The notes: generated from the letters alone by a model not told the origin. Shown: positions 52,293-62,258, numbered from the stretch's first letter. The stretch: 64,000 bases of DNA from Litchfieldia stipae (GCF_014837155.1 NZ_JACYHA010000016.1:24444-88443); one strand, 5' to 3'. Numbers and translations are program-made.

Positions 52293-53435
52293 TTATTCAG
52301 ATAGTTTTTGAATCGTCTTGGCCAGCAATAAAGTACGCTCAGTCAATGTCGGAATGTCCAAATACTCATTTTCACTATGCGCATTTCCACCCACAGGACC
52401 AAGCCCATCAATCGTAGCCACTCCATTAGCAGAAGTGAATGAAGCATCTCCTCCGCCACCTGTAGAGGTATCGTTCAATTTCATCCCAATTTCTTTCCCG
52501 ATATCTTGAATGACATGAAGCAACTCCTCATTACGTTCATTCTTCTCCATCGGTGGACGGTTCATTTCGCCCTCAAGCGTAATCCTTGTTCCAGGCACAT
52601 CACAAACCGAACAAATTTCTTTAATTCGCTCCTCTAATATGGCAGCTTGCTCTGATTCAGAAATCCGAATATCCACATGTGCTACTGCATTAGGAGAAAC
52701 CGTATTTACCGCTGAACCACCTTCAATGATTCCAACATTAACACTAATTCCATTTTCATGATCTGATAATTGATGCAACTGAATGATTTTATAAGCGAGC
52801 GCCTCAATCGCACTTCGCCCTTTTTCTGGCTCAATCCCTGAATGTGCAGCCTTGCCTTTCACGACCAAGGTATATCGACCGCCACCACGTCTAGCAGAAA
52901 CAAGCGATCCATCCTTTCGCGCTGGCTCCATGATCAGTGCATAGTCCTTGCCAAATGAATACTCCTCGATTAGAGCACGTGAGGATGGAGAGCCAATTTC
53001 TTCATCCCCATTTAAGATAATTAACACATTCTCATAAGCTTTCACATCTTCATTTTGCAAAGCTGTTAAAGCATACAATAGCTCAACCAAACTAGACTTC
53101 ATATCAACAACGCCAGGTCCGTACGCACGTGTTCCCTCCACTCGGAACGGGCGCTTCGCCACAGTCCCCTCTGGAAACACCGTATCCATATGCGCACAAA
53201 GGATAATCCTCGGATCGATAGCATTCTTATGCTTGATAATCAAATTATTGCCATAAGCTTCTTCTTCTTTCACTTCCACCACAAAGCCTAATCGTTCATA
53301 TTTTTCTTTTAAAAGAAGACCCACCCTATCAACGCCTTCTTTAAAATAAGAGCCGCTATCAATATTCACCAATTCTTCGATGAGTTGAAGCATCTCCTCT
53401 TGCTTATTTTGAATAAACTCTTTCACATTACCCAC
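52293..53435 (-). CDS. M20 family metallopeptidase (carboxypeptidase G2-like)
   Basis: 380 residues. Zinc ligands and catalytic residues are visible: ILCAHMDTVFP (His, Asp), GPGVVDMKS (bridging Asp), LNGDEEIGSPSS (catalytic Glu and Glu), MEPA and GNAHSENEYL (His). A dimerisation lid (about 180-290) is present. Relatives remove C-terminal glutamate or hydrolyse N-acyl amino acids; the exact substrate is not determined. Single gene with its own terminator. Confidence 0.9.
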   Translation of the reverse strand: MGNVKEFIQNKQEEMLQLIEELVNIDSGSYFKEGVDRVGLLLKEKYERLGFVVEVKEEEAYGNNLIIKHKNAIDPRIILCAHMDTVFPEGTVAKRPFRVEGTRAYGPGVVDMKSSLVELLYALTALQNEDVKAYENVLIILNGDEEIGSPSSRALIEEYSFGKDYALIMEPARKDGSLVSARRGGGRYTLVVKGKAAHSGIEPEKGRSAIEALAYKIIQLHQLSDHENGISVNVGIIEGGSAVNTVSPNAVAHVDIRISESEQAAILEERIKEICSVCDVPGTRITLEGEMNRPPMEKNERNEELLHVIQDIGKEIGMKLNDTSTGGGGDASFTSANGVATIDGLGPVGGNAHSENEYLDIPTLTERTLLLAKTIQKLSE

Positions 53436-53649
53436 TCCTGCTGATTGTTACCTATTATTATACCACTATTACCTATATCAACGAGTGACCTAACATCTGG
53501 AAATACACCAGAATGACAGATTCATAGGTAATAAGTCGGTCTAATTTGATACTATAGTATATGAAAAAACAAGCATTCGTTGCCTTTTAAAAAGAGGCTC
53601 GAACAAAAAAATATGGCGTATTTCACTGAGGTATTTCACCAAATTCTAC

Positions 53650-54105
53650 CTACCTGCTCGTCTTTTTTTGCAAATACTTCTTCATTAACAATAACGCGAC
53701 CGCCGCTCCAATTGAATCCAGCGCAACATCTAACACTGAAGCCGACCTACCTGGAACAAAACTCTGATGAAACTCATCAACCATTGCGTAAAGCGTCGTT
53801 GCTATCCACGCATATCGATATGGATGCAATGTATGTGTCAAAGCAATTCGAAATAAAATCGCTAATAAACCAAAGAAAATGAAATGACCCGATTTTCGAA
53901 AAAGCAAATTAAGAGGATCAATGATCACACTAGGATCTACATTTAACCCGATCAAAGAGAATAGTCCCTCGATTAGTTGTCCTATGACACTTGACGTGTG
54001 ATGACCTGTGAAGCTAGGAGAGCTTGTCGCATAAAAAATAAGAGAACATAGCCCAATTGCGGGAATCCACCAAATGATTCGATTTTTACTATTTATTTTC
54101 ATCAC
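53650..54105 (-). CDS. VanZ family membrane protein
   Basis: 151 residues with about four helices. Seen: FRKSGHFIFFGLLAILF and MVDEFHQSFVPGRSASVLDVALDSIGA, the hallmark VanZ signature. VanZ gives low-level teicoplanin resistance in enterococci; the chromosomal relatives mostly have no assigned role. Single gene; nothing in the context suggests a vancomycin cluster. Confidence 0.9.
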   Translation of the reverse strand: MMKINSKNRIIWWIPAIGLCSLIFYATSSPSFTGHHTSSVIGQLIEGLFSLIGLNVDPSVIIDPLNLLFRKSGHFIFFGLLAILFRIALTHTLHPYRYAWIATTLYAMVDEFHQSFVPGRSASVLDVALDSIGAAVALLLMKKYLQKKTSR

Positions 54106-54313
54106 CGTCTTCTACTAATTAATACGAATATCTTATCATAGCTTAATTGAGTGAAAATTTCAACAAATACCAACTCTTTGTTACGAAACTGAAACCTTCT
54201 TTAACTGCATGTTTCTACTGAAGAAAGCACAGACTAAGGTAACAAATGTCAATATTCTTCAACCCATCACACACTCATGGTGCAAGGCACAAACAAATTG
54301 GAAGGATGATTAC

Positions 54314-54484
54314 ATGCAAAATCTACTTACAAGTGTATTATTAAATTTCCTCATCTCAAAGCTCATGTTAAAACGAAATCTTGATTGGCATAGGAAACTT
54401 GTTTGGATATTTGCTCCTCTCTTTTTCTTTATGATGTTTATACAATCTGAATACACCATAAGAAGAATCAAAAAAAGCTTGTAG
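54314..54484 (+). CDS. Small membrane protein (56 aa), unknown
   Basis: ATG after GAAGGATGATTAC. One or two hydrophobic segments (LLTSVLLNFLISKLML and LVWIFAPLFFFMMFI) between basic stretches, ending RRIKKSL. Its 3' end lies in the hairpin that terminates uxaC from the other strand. No family recognised; a longer frame upstream lacks a start signal. Confidence 0.5.
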   Translation: MQNLLTSVLLNFLISKLMLKRNLDWHRKLVWIFAPLFFFMMFIQSEYTIRRIKKSL

Positions 54485-54512
54485 AGAATGGTGATCATTC
54501 CCTACAAGCTTC
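54471..54512 (-). terminator. Terminator of uxaC
   Basis: AAGCTTGTAG-GAAT and ATTC-CTACAAGCTT pair; on the minus strand seven T follow. Confidence 0.9.
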
Positions 54513-54525
54513 TAATTCTTCCCCT

Positions 54526-55947
54526 TTACCCTTTAATCAATGCTTTCTCAAACTGAAAATAGTCTCTCGCATTGTAGTAGGAAATCCCTTGAACAATTGA
54601 CCCCAATAACTCCATATCATGTGGTGCCTCGCCATTTTCAACCCATTCACCTACAAGCTGACAAACGATTCTTCGAAAATACTCATGTCGTGTATAAGAT
54701 AGGAAGCTTCTTGAATCAGTTAGCATACCAATGAATGGACTAAATAACCCGACATTAGCAAGTGCCTTCATTTGATCAAGCATGCCATCCTTATGATCAT
54801 TAAACCACCAAGCCGTCCCTACTTGCATTTTTCCACGAATACCGCCACCTTGGAAGCTTCCAATAATACTAGATAACAGCTGGTTATCCCTTGGGTTGCA
54901 CGAATATAAAATCGTTTTCGGAAGAAGATTTTCACTCTCTAATGTATTTAGCAGCTGAACCAATGGCTTCGAAACTAAATCATCATTCATACAGTCATAT
55001 CCTGTGTCTGGCCCTAATTCTTCAAACATACGGCCGTTATTATTACGCAACGCATTGATATGGAACTGCATCGCCCAGCCTAAGCTCGCATACTTCTTTC
55101 CTAAGAATACAAGCGTATAAGATTTATATTTCGTTTCTTCCTCCACAGTTACCTTCTCACCAGACAATGCCTTTTGGAAAATCGCATTCACTTCCTCCTT
55201 AGTAGTAGGAGCAAACATGACCTTATCAAGCGCATGGTCTGACACTCTTCCGCCAAGCTCATGGAAAAAGTTGATCCGAGATTCAAGGGCTACTAAAAAC
55301 TCATCATAGCTAGCAATCGACGTATTCGCTGCCTGCGAAAGCTGTTCAACCCATGGCGTAAATGTATCACGATTAATTTCTAATCCCTTATCAGGTCTAA
55401 ATCCAGGTAACACCTGAACAGGGAAATCACCCTCGGCGATTAACTTCTGATGATATTCCAATGAATCCACAGGATCATCTGTCGTACAAATGACTTTCAC
55501 ACCAGACTTCTTAATTAATTCTCTCACAGTAAAATCATCTTGATTTAATAATTCATTGACCTTCTCCCAAATCATTGGAGCTGTTTTTTCATTTAAAATA
55601 TCGTAAATCCCAAAGAAGCGCTGCAGCTCTAAATGGGTCCAATTGTATAATGGATTTCCAAGAGTCATCGGCACTGTTTTGGCCCATGCTAAAAACTTAT
55701 CATAATCACTAGCAGAACCCGTAACTAACTCTTCTTCAACTCCATTTGCTCTCATCGCTCTCCATTTATAATGATCGCCATATAACCACACTTCCGTGAT
55801 ATTGTTAAACTTCTTATTTTCATAGATTTCCTGTGGACTTATGTGGCAGTGATAGTCAATGATCGGTAGATCCTTTGCATATTGGTGGTATAGCTCAACG
55901 GCAACATCATTTGATAGCAAGAAATTTTCTCCCATGAATGTCTTCAA
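54526..55947 (-). CDS. uxaC: Glucuronate/galacturonate isomerase
   Basis: 473 residues, an amidohydrolase-fold isomerase that turns D-glucuronate to D-fructuronate and D-galacturonate to D-tagaturonate. Seen: IIDYHCHISPQEI, GDHYKWRAMRANGV, CTTDDPVDSLEYH, NPLYNWTHLELQRFFGI and GWWFNDHKDGM, all close to E. coli UxaC. The TTG at 55947 is 10 nt behind AAGGAG and gives an N-terminus that aligns exactly with E. coli; the GTG at 55956 is too near the site. It follows the pectin-type transport cluster, with a 52-bp array in between. Confidence 0.95.
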   Translation of the reverse strand: MKTFMGENFLLSNDVAVELYHQYAKDLPIIDYHCHISPQEIYENKKFNNITEVWLYGDHYKWRAMRANGVEEELVTGSASDYDKFLAWAKTVPMTLGNPLYNWTHLELQRFFGIYDILNEKTAPMIWEKVNELLNQDDFTVRELIKKSGVKVICTTDDPVDSLEYHQKLIAEGDFPVQVLPGFRPDKGLEINRDTFTPWVEQLSQAANTSIASYDEFLVALESRINFFHELGGRVSDHALDKVMFAPTTKEEVNAIFQKALSGEKVTVEEETKYKSYTLVFLGKKYASLGWAMQFHINALRNNNGRMFEELGPDTGYDCMNDDLVSKPLVQLLNTLESENLLPKTILYSCNPRDNQLLSSIIGSFQGGGIRGKMQVGTAWWFNDHKDGMLDQMKALANVGLFSPFIGMLTDSRSFLSYTRHEYFRRIVCQLVGEWVENGEAPHDMELLGSIVQGISYYNARDYFQFEKALIKG

Positions 55948-55989
55948 TTCAAACACACTCCTTTAGTTAGATGGTTTTTAATTACCTTT

Positions 55990-56905
55990 AATACTCGATA
56001 TCAAGCTACATTGGAGATTAGTGCTCTGGCTTGGCTGGGTTTTGTCCTGTTGGCACGCTACATTGGACACTAACACTCAGTTTTAGACTCATTTTGTCCC
56101 GTTGACTTGCTCCATTTGGACACTAACACTCTGTTTTAGATCCATTTTGTCCTATTAACCTGCTCCATTGGACATTAGCGCTCTGCCTTGGCTGGCTTTT
56201 GTCTTATTGACACGCTCCATTGGACACTATTGCTCTGCCTTGGCTGGCTTTTGTCTTATTAACCTGCTATATTGGACACTACCGCTCTATCTTGGCTGGG
56301 TTTTGTCCTGTTAACCTGCTACATTGGACATTAGCGCTCTACCTTGGCTGGATTTTGTCCCGTTGACCTGCTACATTGGACACTACCGCTCTATCTTGGC
56401 TGGGTTTTGTCCTGTTGACCTGCTACATTGGACATTAGCGCTCTATCTTGGCTTCACTTTGTCTTGTTAACATGCTCCACTGGACATTACAGCTCTGGAT
56501 TGGCTAGCTTTTGTCCTATTGACCTGCTCCATTGGACATTATCGCTCTACCTTGGCTGGCTTTTGTCCTGTTGACACGCTCCATTGGACACTATCGCTCT
56601 GCATTGGCTGGCTTTTGTCCTGTTGACCTGCTCCATTGGACACTAACACTCTATCTTGGCTTCATTTTGTCCCGTTAACACGCTCCATTGGACATTAGCA
56701 CTCTATCTTGGCTTCACTTTGTCCCATTAACCAGCTCCATTGGACACTTGCACTCTATCTTGACAGCATTTTGTCCCTTAACACACCTCATAGGACACTA
56801 CCAGTCTGACTTAGACCCATTTTGTCCCGTTAACATCCCCCACAGGACACAACTACTCTAACTTAGCCTCATTTTGTCCCATTAACATACCACCAATTAG
56901 ATAAA
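55990..56905. repeat. 52-bp-period phased tandem array, about 17 units
   Basis: GGAC of the core ends at 56068, 56121, 56173, 56225 and then every 52 bp to 56745, then 56796 and 56848; only two single-base shifts occur. A unit is a 29-nt core (TTTGTCCTGTTGA, about 7 variable bases, CCATTGGACA) and a 23-nt linker (like TTAGCGCTCTATCTTGGCTG). About 22 of 29 core positions agree with the array at 46 kb, in the same orientation. Outer units are more diverged. It separates the DUF624 gene from uxaC. Confidence 0.95.
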
Positions 56906-56954
56906 AACTCAGCCAGGATTGCACTCCGTCCTGGAGGCAGCCCCATCCCATTAA

Positions 56955-57593
56955 TCACACATTGACCGGCCGTGCCCGTGCTGCTTTATATTGTTCAATA
57001 TCCTCAAAGCACTTCATCGCAAGCCACATATTCATTTGAACAAATAGGGTAAAGCCATAGATTGGAATAAAGCCTGGGAAGTAGATGAAGAAATAGTAGC
57101 TTGATAGTGTACAAATAATCATCAAAAACAAGTTTGCTGGTCTTAAAAATCCAATTAACAATGCTTGTTTAAAGTTCTCAAAGAACTTGAGCTTGTAATG
57201 CACATAAACTGGAATGACATACATTACCATAATTAAAAACGCAAACACCGTGATCATCATCAGAACATTGATAACCGTGAAAAATCCTCCATCCAATTGA
57301 CGGAAAAAAAACAAATTATGAAAGCAAATCGCTCCGATGAACACGAAGGTATAAAAGAAAAGGTTACCCTTTACTAATTCCTTTTTATAAATCTTCCAAA
57401 ACGTCTTGATGACAGGAACGTCCTTATCCCCCAACGCCACCTGTCTGCATACTCCATACATGGCAATCGTACTTGGACCTATTCCAAATATGATCAGTCC
57501 CAAAAATGTGCAGCCTAGCCACATTAGGTTTAGTATCGCGAAATGGGTTACCCAATTGCAAAAGGCCATGACTCCAGTTAGTAGTCGTCCCAT
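56955..57593 (-). CDS. YesL/YteU-like membrane protein (DUF624)
   Basis: 212 residues, about five helices (WVTHFAILNLMWLGCTFLGLIIFGIGPSTIAMYGVCR at the start is diagnostic). DUF624 proteins accompany carbohydrate ABC transporters and rhamnogalacturonan-use genes in Bacillus; the role is unknown, perhaps transporter assembly. Last gene of the pectin-type block before the array. Confidence 0.88.
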   Translation of the reverse strand: MGRLLTGVMAFCNWVTHFAILNLMWLGCTFLGLIIFGIGPSTIAMYGVCRQVALGDKDVPVIKTFWKIYKKELVKGNLFFYTFVFIGAICFHNLFFFRQLDGGFFTVINVLMMITVFAFLIMVMYVIPVYVHYKLKFFENFKQALLIGFLRPANLFLMIICTLSSYYFFIYFPGFIPIYGFTLFVQMNMWLAMKCFEDIEQYKAARARPVNV

Positions 57594-57651
57594 GTGTATA
57601 ACCTCCTTTTATACCTTGATATCATCGTTATTGGTTATGCTATTTAACTAC

Positions 57652-57763
57652 CGCAGCTTGAATACCCTCCGCGTCTGGCGGGGTATCTGGTGAGTCTTCT
57701 CTTCGCCGTGCTCCTGCGGGTACTCACTCATCCCGCAGGAGTCTTAGATTTATTCAGCCTTCT
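57652..57763. repeat. REP-A dispersed palindromic repeat, diverged copy
   Basis: CCGCAGCTTGAATACCCTCCGC at one end; CATCCCGCAGGAGTCT and TTATTCAGCCT at the other. Inverse orientation relative to the 39-kb copy, ends partly decayed. Confidence 0.75.
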
Positions 57764-57788
57764 AAAGCACATAATAAGTTTCAACCTT

Positions 57789-59078
57789 TTATTTCAACGA
57801 CTTCTCCTGCAATAGTTCCTCAATCCGGATCATTTTCTTCTCTTGGACTGAGCGCCAAACCGCTTCTCCAGTAGTGACTGCTAGGGCGCCGTCTTTGCTT
57901 CCTGAGAGAATTTCGTATGGTCTTGTTGGGTCTGGACCAATGAATATGTCCTCTTGAATGACTGGGTCTCCCCCGCCATGCCCACCTTCACGCTGAACGA
58001 CATGAATGATTTCCTTCGAACCAAAGAGTGGGAAGTATTCGATTGTTTGCTCTGATATAGGAAATGGAATGCGTGATGGTGCATGCCACTCTGTTGTTTC
58101 AATTCTTCCCTTCGTCCCATTAATGGCAAGACGATAGCCTTCATATGGGACCGAGAAATTGACTGAGTAACTTAGTAAGGAGCCTTTGTCATATTTCACC
58201 GTCGCGGTATATGTATCTTCGATATTGATCTCGGAATCAAACATACATTGATCCGGTCGATAATTGGTGTACCCCTCTTTTCGCTTCATTCTTGAGTCAA
58301 TATGATCATCCTGAACAGTTATACTGTTACTTCTTGTATTCCATCTTGTATGATAAGAGCATTGATGCTTTACCTGACAGGTTGAGCAATAGCGTCCATC
58401 CTCCAGCAATGGATTATGTTCGCTTCCTGCACCATAATAATTCAAGGCGCCAAATGAGAATACCTCGACTGGTGTTTGATCTAGCCACCAGTTCACTAGA
58501 TCAAAATGATGTGAGCTTTTATGAATCGATAATCCACCAGAATGCTCTCTTTTTCGATTCCAACGTTGGAAATAACTTGAGCCATGGTATGTGTCAATAT
58601 ACCAATTCAAATCAATCGATGTGACATGCCCAACTTTTCCGTCTAAGATCATTTCTTTGATTTTCATATGATAAGGACTGTAACGATAATTAAATGTGAC
58701 GGTTACCTTCCCTTTACTTTTTGCTTCAGCCTCCATGACTCTTCTGCTATCCTCAGCTGTTGTCGTCATCGGCTTTTCAGTGACGACATCAAGGTCATAC
58801 TCCAGCGCTTTTAAAATATAGGTCACGTGTGTATCATCTCGACTCGCCACGATAATCACATCAGGCTTTGTTTCCTGAATCATTTTATCAAACTCATGAT
58901 CTAGATATTCGGGTACATGGTCGATTCCTTCGCACTCGGATTTACATACCTCAAATCTCTTAGGATCGTAATCAAGTAAACCTACTAACCTACAAGTCGA
59001 CGAAAATCGTTCGAGCATTGGTTGAATAAACATTCCAATCGCTCGTTTACTTACACCACAGACTGCAAATCTTCTCAA
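57789..59078 (-). CDS. Gfo/Idh/MocA-type oxidoreductase with a cysteine cluster (YteT-like)
   Basis: 429 residues: an N-terminal Rossmann-like domain (FAVCGVSKRAIG, VGLLDYDPKRFE, VTEKPMTTT with the catalytic-type Lys) and an alpha/beta C-terminal domain (SGGLSIHKSSHHFDLVNWWL). Between them lies CSTCQVKHQCSYHT, a CxxCx5C cluster unusual for the family that may bind a metal. Length and context match B. subtilis YteT of the rhamnogalacturonan operon; substrate unknown. TTG start behind GAGGAGGGG. Confidence 0.88.
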   Translation of the reverse strand: MRRFAVCGVSKRAIGMFIQPMLERFSSTCRLVGLLDYDPKRFEVCKSECEGIDHVPEYLDHEFDKMIQETKPDVIIVASRDDTHVTYILKALEYDLDVVTEKPMTTTAEDSRRVMEAEAKSKGKVTVTFNYRYSPYHMKIKEMILDGKVGHVTSIDLNWYIDTYHGSSYFQRWNRKREHSGGLSIHKSSHHFDLVNWWLDQTPVEVFSFGALNYYGAGSEHNPLLEDGRYCSTCQVKHQCSYHTRWNTRSNSITVQDDHIDSRMKRKEGYTNYRPDQCMFDSEINIEDTYTATVKYDKGSLLSYSVNFSVPYEGYRLAINGTKGRIETTEWHAPSRIPFPISEQTIEYFPLFGSKEIIHVVQREGGHGGGDPVIQEDIFIGPDPTRPYEILSGSKDGALAVTTGEAVWRSVQEKKMIRIEELLQEKSLK

Positions 59079-59099
59079 CCGTTTCCCCTCCTCGATTTG

Positions 59100-60215
59100 T
59101 TATTCCTCAATTAAATCCTGCATGACAAGACTCGCTAACACAAAGGATCCGACACCGTGCAGATCATTGGCACATCTTGGTCGATTGATATAGTGCTCAT
59201 AGTCGCCGACACCTGTCCCAATACAAATCTCAGGCATCACAAACAGTCCTTTATCATCAAACGTCATTTTTTCTAGCAATCCTTGGTAGCCATTGATTGC
59301 ATATTTTTTATAACTCTCATCAACATGACCTGCGTTCACTGCACGAGCAATGGTATAGCAGAATAATGCTGAACAAGAGGTTTCTAACCAGTTTTCTGGG
59401 TCTTCTTTTTTATCAACGACCTGATACCACATATGTGATCTTGGATCCTGGAATTTCACTAACCCATCAATTAACTCCTTGAGTGCCTGCACAATCTCAG
59501 GTCTTGCTTCATGTTCCTCTGGTAAGAAATCGAGAATCTCATTAAACGTAATGCCATACCAGCCAATCGCTCTCCCCCAGAATTCCGGAGATTTCCCAGT
59601 GATTGGATCTGCCCACGGTTGCTTTCTACTTTCATCCCAAGCATGGTAAAATAGCCCGGTTGCATCGTCCTTCGTATGTGCGCGCATTAAACGCTCTTGC
59701 TCCACGACCATCTCAAGGAGCTCTGGTGCACCAAAATCACGGTCATAATTCATCGCAAACACGCCACCCATATATAACCCGTCTAGCCACATTTGATATG
59801 GGTAACGATCCTTATGCCAGAATCCTCCATCAGATGTACGGTTCAAGGTTGGAAACATGTTTTTTAATTTATCAGCTGCGATCTTATAACGTTGATCTTG
59901 TGTTTCTCGATATAATGTGAAAAGTAATAATCCCGCTTGAATCGCATCTAATTCTTTTCGGTTCCATAAGAAGTTACCATGCTCATCAATATTGTGATCT
60001 ACATAGGCTTTGACATAATTGAAGTACTCGTCACCCCCGACTTTTTCACGAAGCTGGAGCATACTGACGAGAAACACGCCTTGATGATAATGCCATCTCC
60101 CATCAGGTGGAAGCTCCTCTGGCTTATATGTTTCCATTAATGAATGGCAGGCAGCCTTCGCCCAATCTAGGGGGCTGACCAATTTTTCTCTAATTACTTG
60201 TTCTTGTGTTGTCAT
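59100..60215 (-). CDS. Glycoside hydrolase family 105, unsaturated rhamnogalacturonyl/glucuronyl hydrolase
   Basis: 371 residues, an (alpha/alpha)6-barrel hydrolase (YteR/YesR type), no signal peptide, so it acts inside on imported disaccharides. Seen: the catalytic Asp in YQMWLDGLYMGG, DGGFWHKDRYP, AGLLLFTLYRETQD and GRAIGWYG. It removes the 4,5-unsaturated uronic acid left by pectate or rhamnogalacturonan lyases. The earlier GTG (60227) is too close to AAGGAG; the ATG at 60215 is used. In operon behind the permeases. Confidence 0.92.
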   Translation of the reverse strand: MTTQEQVIREKLVSPLDWAKAACHSLMETYKPEELPPDGRWHYHQGVFLVSMLQLREKVGGDEYFNYVKAYVDHNIDEHGNFLWNRKELDAIQAGLLLFTLYRETQDQRYKIAADKLKNMFPTLNRTSDGGFWHKDRYPYQMWLDGLYMGGVFAMNYDRDFGAPELLEMVVEQERLMRAHTKDDATGLFYHAWDESRKQPWADPITGKSPEFWGRAIGWYGITFNEILDFLPEEHEARPEIVQALKELIDGLVKFQDPRSHMWYQVVDKKEDPENWLETSCSALFCYTIARAVNAGHVDESYKKYAINGYQGLLEKMTFDDKGLFVMPEICIGTGVGDYEHYINRPRCANDLHGVGSFVLASLVMQDLIEE

Positions 60216-60240
60216 ATGTTTGAACACTCCTTTTCACTCT

Positions 60241-61080
60241 TTACTTCAATCCACTCGTACTAATTCCATCAACAATATAACGTTGGAACATAAAGAACAC
60301 GATAAAGATTGGAAGGATACTTAGTGTTGACATCGCAAACAGTGATCCCCAGTTTGTTACTGAGTTAGGGTCTGAGAATAGCTTTAATGCAAGTGATACA
60401 GGATATTTCTCAGGGGAAGAGATATAAATTAATGGTCCCATGAAATCATCCCATCTCCAGTAAAATGAGAAGATCGCTGATGTCATCATTGCTGGTACAA
60501 CGAGTGGCACAACTATTCGGAAGAAGATCCCGAAATTGCTACAGCCATCAATCTTGGCCGCTTCATCTAATTCTCTTGGAATCGTTCTTATAAATTGCAT
60601 AATCAAGAAGATGAAGAACGGTGCTCCAAAGAACGTTGGTAAAATCAATGGTAAATACGTATTAATCCATCCAAATTCATTGAACATGATGTACTGTGGA
60701 ATCATAACCATTTCAAACGGAAGCATCATCGTCAGCATCATACAGACAAACCATACATTTCTCCCGCGAAACTTCACTCTTGAAAATCCGTAAGCAATAA
60801 TCGTAGACGAAACAACCGCACCTACTGTTGAAACAATCGTAATGATCGCTGAATTCTTAAAGAAGGTCGTAAATGTAATTCCACTAAATCCTGCCCATCC
60901 ATCCACATAGTTTTCAAAATGCCAGCCTTTTGGAATTAATGAAGCCGCATCAACAAAGACGGTCGAGCTTTCCTTAAGGGAGCTACTAACCATCCACAAC
61001 AATGGATAAACCATGATGGCCGTAAAAATCATCAGTAATGTATGCTGGATTATTTTTTTCAATCGTTTATGCTTTCCCAT
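60241..61080 (-). CDS. Carbohydrate ABC transporter permease (MalG/YesQ type)
   Basis: 279 residues, six helices, BPD_transp_1 with the EAA loop near DEAAKIDGCSNFGIFFRIVVPLVVPAM. It forms the channel with the partner permease 22 bp upstream. The family imports oligosaccharides. No ATPase is in the cluster; a shared one elsewhere (MsmX-like) is expected. Confidence 0.93.
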   Translation of the reverse strand: MGKHKRLKKIIQHTLLMIFTAIMVYPLLWMVSSSLKESSTVFVDAASLIPKGWHFENYVDGWAGFSGITFTTFFKNSAIITIVSTVGAVVSSTIIAYGFSRVKFRGRNVWFVCMMLTMMLPFEMVMIPQYIMFNEFGWINTYLPLILPTFFGAPFFIFLIMQFIRTIPRELDEAAKIDGCSNFGIFFRIVVPLVVPAMMTSAIFSFYWRWDDFMGPLIYISSPEKYPVSLALKLFSDPNSVTNWGSLFAMSTLSILPIFIVFFMFQRYIVDGISTSGLK

Positions 61081-61102
61081 ATGTTTTCACTCCTCTCCTA
61101 TT

Positions 61103-62050
61103 CTATTTCTCCGATTCATAGTGCACCCAATGTGGGGAGCTTCTGAAGATAATTGCTGTGAAAATGGCAATGATGATTAACATGACCCATGCCATAGCGG
61201 ATGCATATCCCATATCAAAATAACGGAACGCGCGTTGATACATATATAGTACATAGAGCATCGTACTATTCATTGGCCCACCGCTCGTTACAACGAAGCT
61301 TGGTGTAAATGCCATAAACCCGTTAATAACCTGCATTATTAAGTTAAAAAGAATAACTGGTGTTAACATTGGTAGAGTAATAGAGAAGAATTGCTTTAAT
61401 CTCCCTGCCCCGTCAATACTTGAGGCTTCATAATACATCTTTGGAATATTTCTTAATCCAGCTAAGAAAATCAACATCGATGAACCAAACTGCCAACCAT
61501 ATAGGAGAATCAGTGTCCAAATCGCTGTTTTCGGATCCCCTAACCAGGAATGGGTTGGGAGTCCCACTGCTGCTAAAAAGGCATTTAGCGCACCATCATT
61601 TCCGAACAATTGGCGCCACATAATCGCAATCGCAATACTACCTCCAACTACGGAAGGTAAATATAACATCGTACGGTAAAAGCCAACCATTTCAACTACT
61701 TTGTTCAAGGCAAGAGCAACTAATAACGAGAATACGAGTCTAAAAGGAACGGCAATCCCTGCATAAAAGAAGGTTACTTTAAGAGATTCTAAGTATAAGG
61801 AATCACTTGTGAACATTCTGATGTAATTATCCAGTCCGATCCAGGTTGCATTTCCCCCCATTTCATAATCTGTAAACGATAAGTAGAGTGAAAAGATCAT
61901 AGGGAAAATAGTAAAGGCAAAAAATCCGATGATAAACGGTGAAACAAACAAATATCCTACGCCATTTTGGTAGTCTTTATTCTTCTTGTTGTTTGGCTTG
62001 AAGAGTTTTGTTTGGGTGGGCGTTGCAGGAATCATTTCTTCTTTTTCCAT
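61103..62050 (-). CDS. Carbohydrate ABC transporter permease (MalF/YesP type)
   Basis: 315 residues, six helices after a hydrophilic N-terminus. EAA loop: YYEASSIDGAGRLKQFFSITLPMLTPV. Partner of the 60241 permease and of the binding lipoprotein. Confidence 0.93.
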   Translation of the reverse strand: MEKEEMIPATPTQTKLFKPNNKKNKDYQNGVGYLFVSPFIIGFFAFTIFPMIFSLYLSFTDYEMGGNATWIGLDNYIRMFTSDSLYLESLKVTFFYAGIAVPFRLVFSLLVALALNKVVEMVGFYRTMLYLPSVVGGSIAIAIMWRQLFGNDGALNAFLAAVGLPTHSWLGDPKTAIWTLILLYGWQFGSSMLIFLAGLRNIPKMYYEASSIDGAGRLKQFFSITLPMLTPVILFNLIMQVINGFMAFTPSFVVTSGGPMNSTMLYVLYMYQRAFRYFDMGYASAMAWVMLIIIAIFTAIIFRSSPHWVHYESEK

Positions 62051-62138
62051 AATTCTTACCTCTTCCTATAAAAAAGTTATGGTTGTTTTCTCAAAATTTG
62101 ATGCTTTTTGATATCGAAGAATAGAATAAACAATTTGA

Positions 62139-62258
62139 GCAGACTGAATACACGGAGACTCCCGTGGGATGCGTGAGCAAAGTGAGACCCCGCAGGAGCG
62201 TAAGCGACGAGGAGGCTCACCGTTCACCCCACAGGACGCGGAGTGTATTCAGGCTGCG
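62139..62258. repeat. REP-A dispersed palindromic repeat, full-length copy
   Basis: GCAGACTGAATACACGG ... CGGAGTGTATTCAGGCTGC with internal GACGAGGAGGCTCACCG. Its first 66 bp are identical to the truncated copy at 63826. Confidence 0.9.

Noticed and set aside
53650..54105. Glycopeptide resistance determinant
   Set aside because: VanZ-family proteins are common chromosomal genes in Bacillaceae; no vanHAX or regulator genes are nearby.
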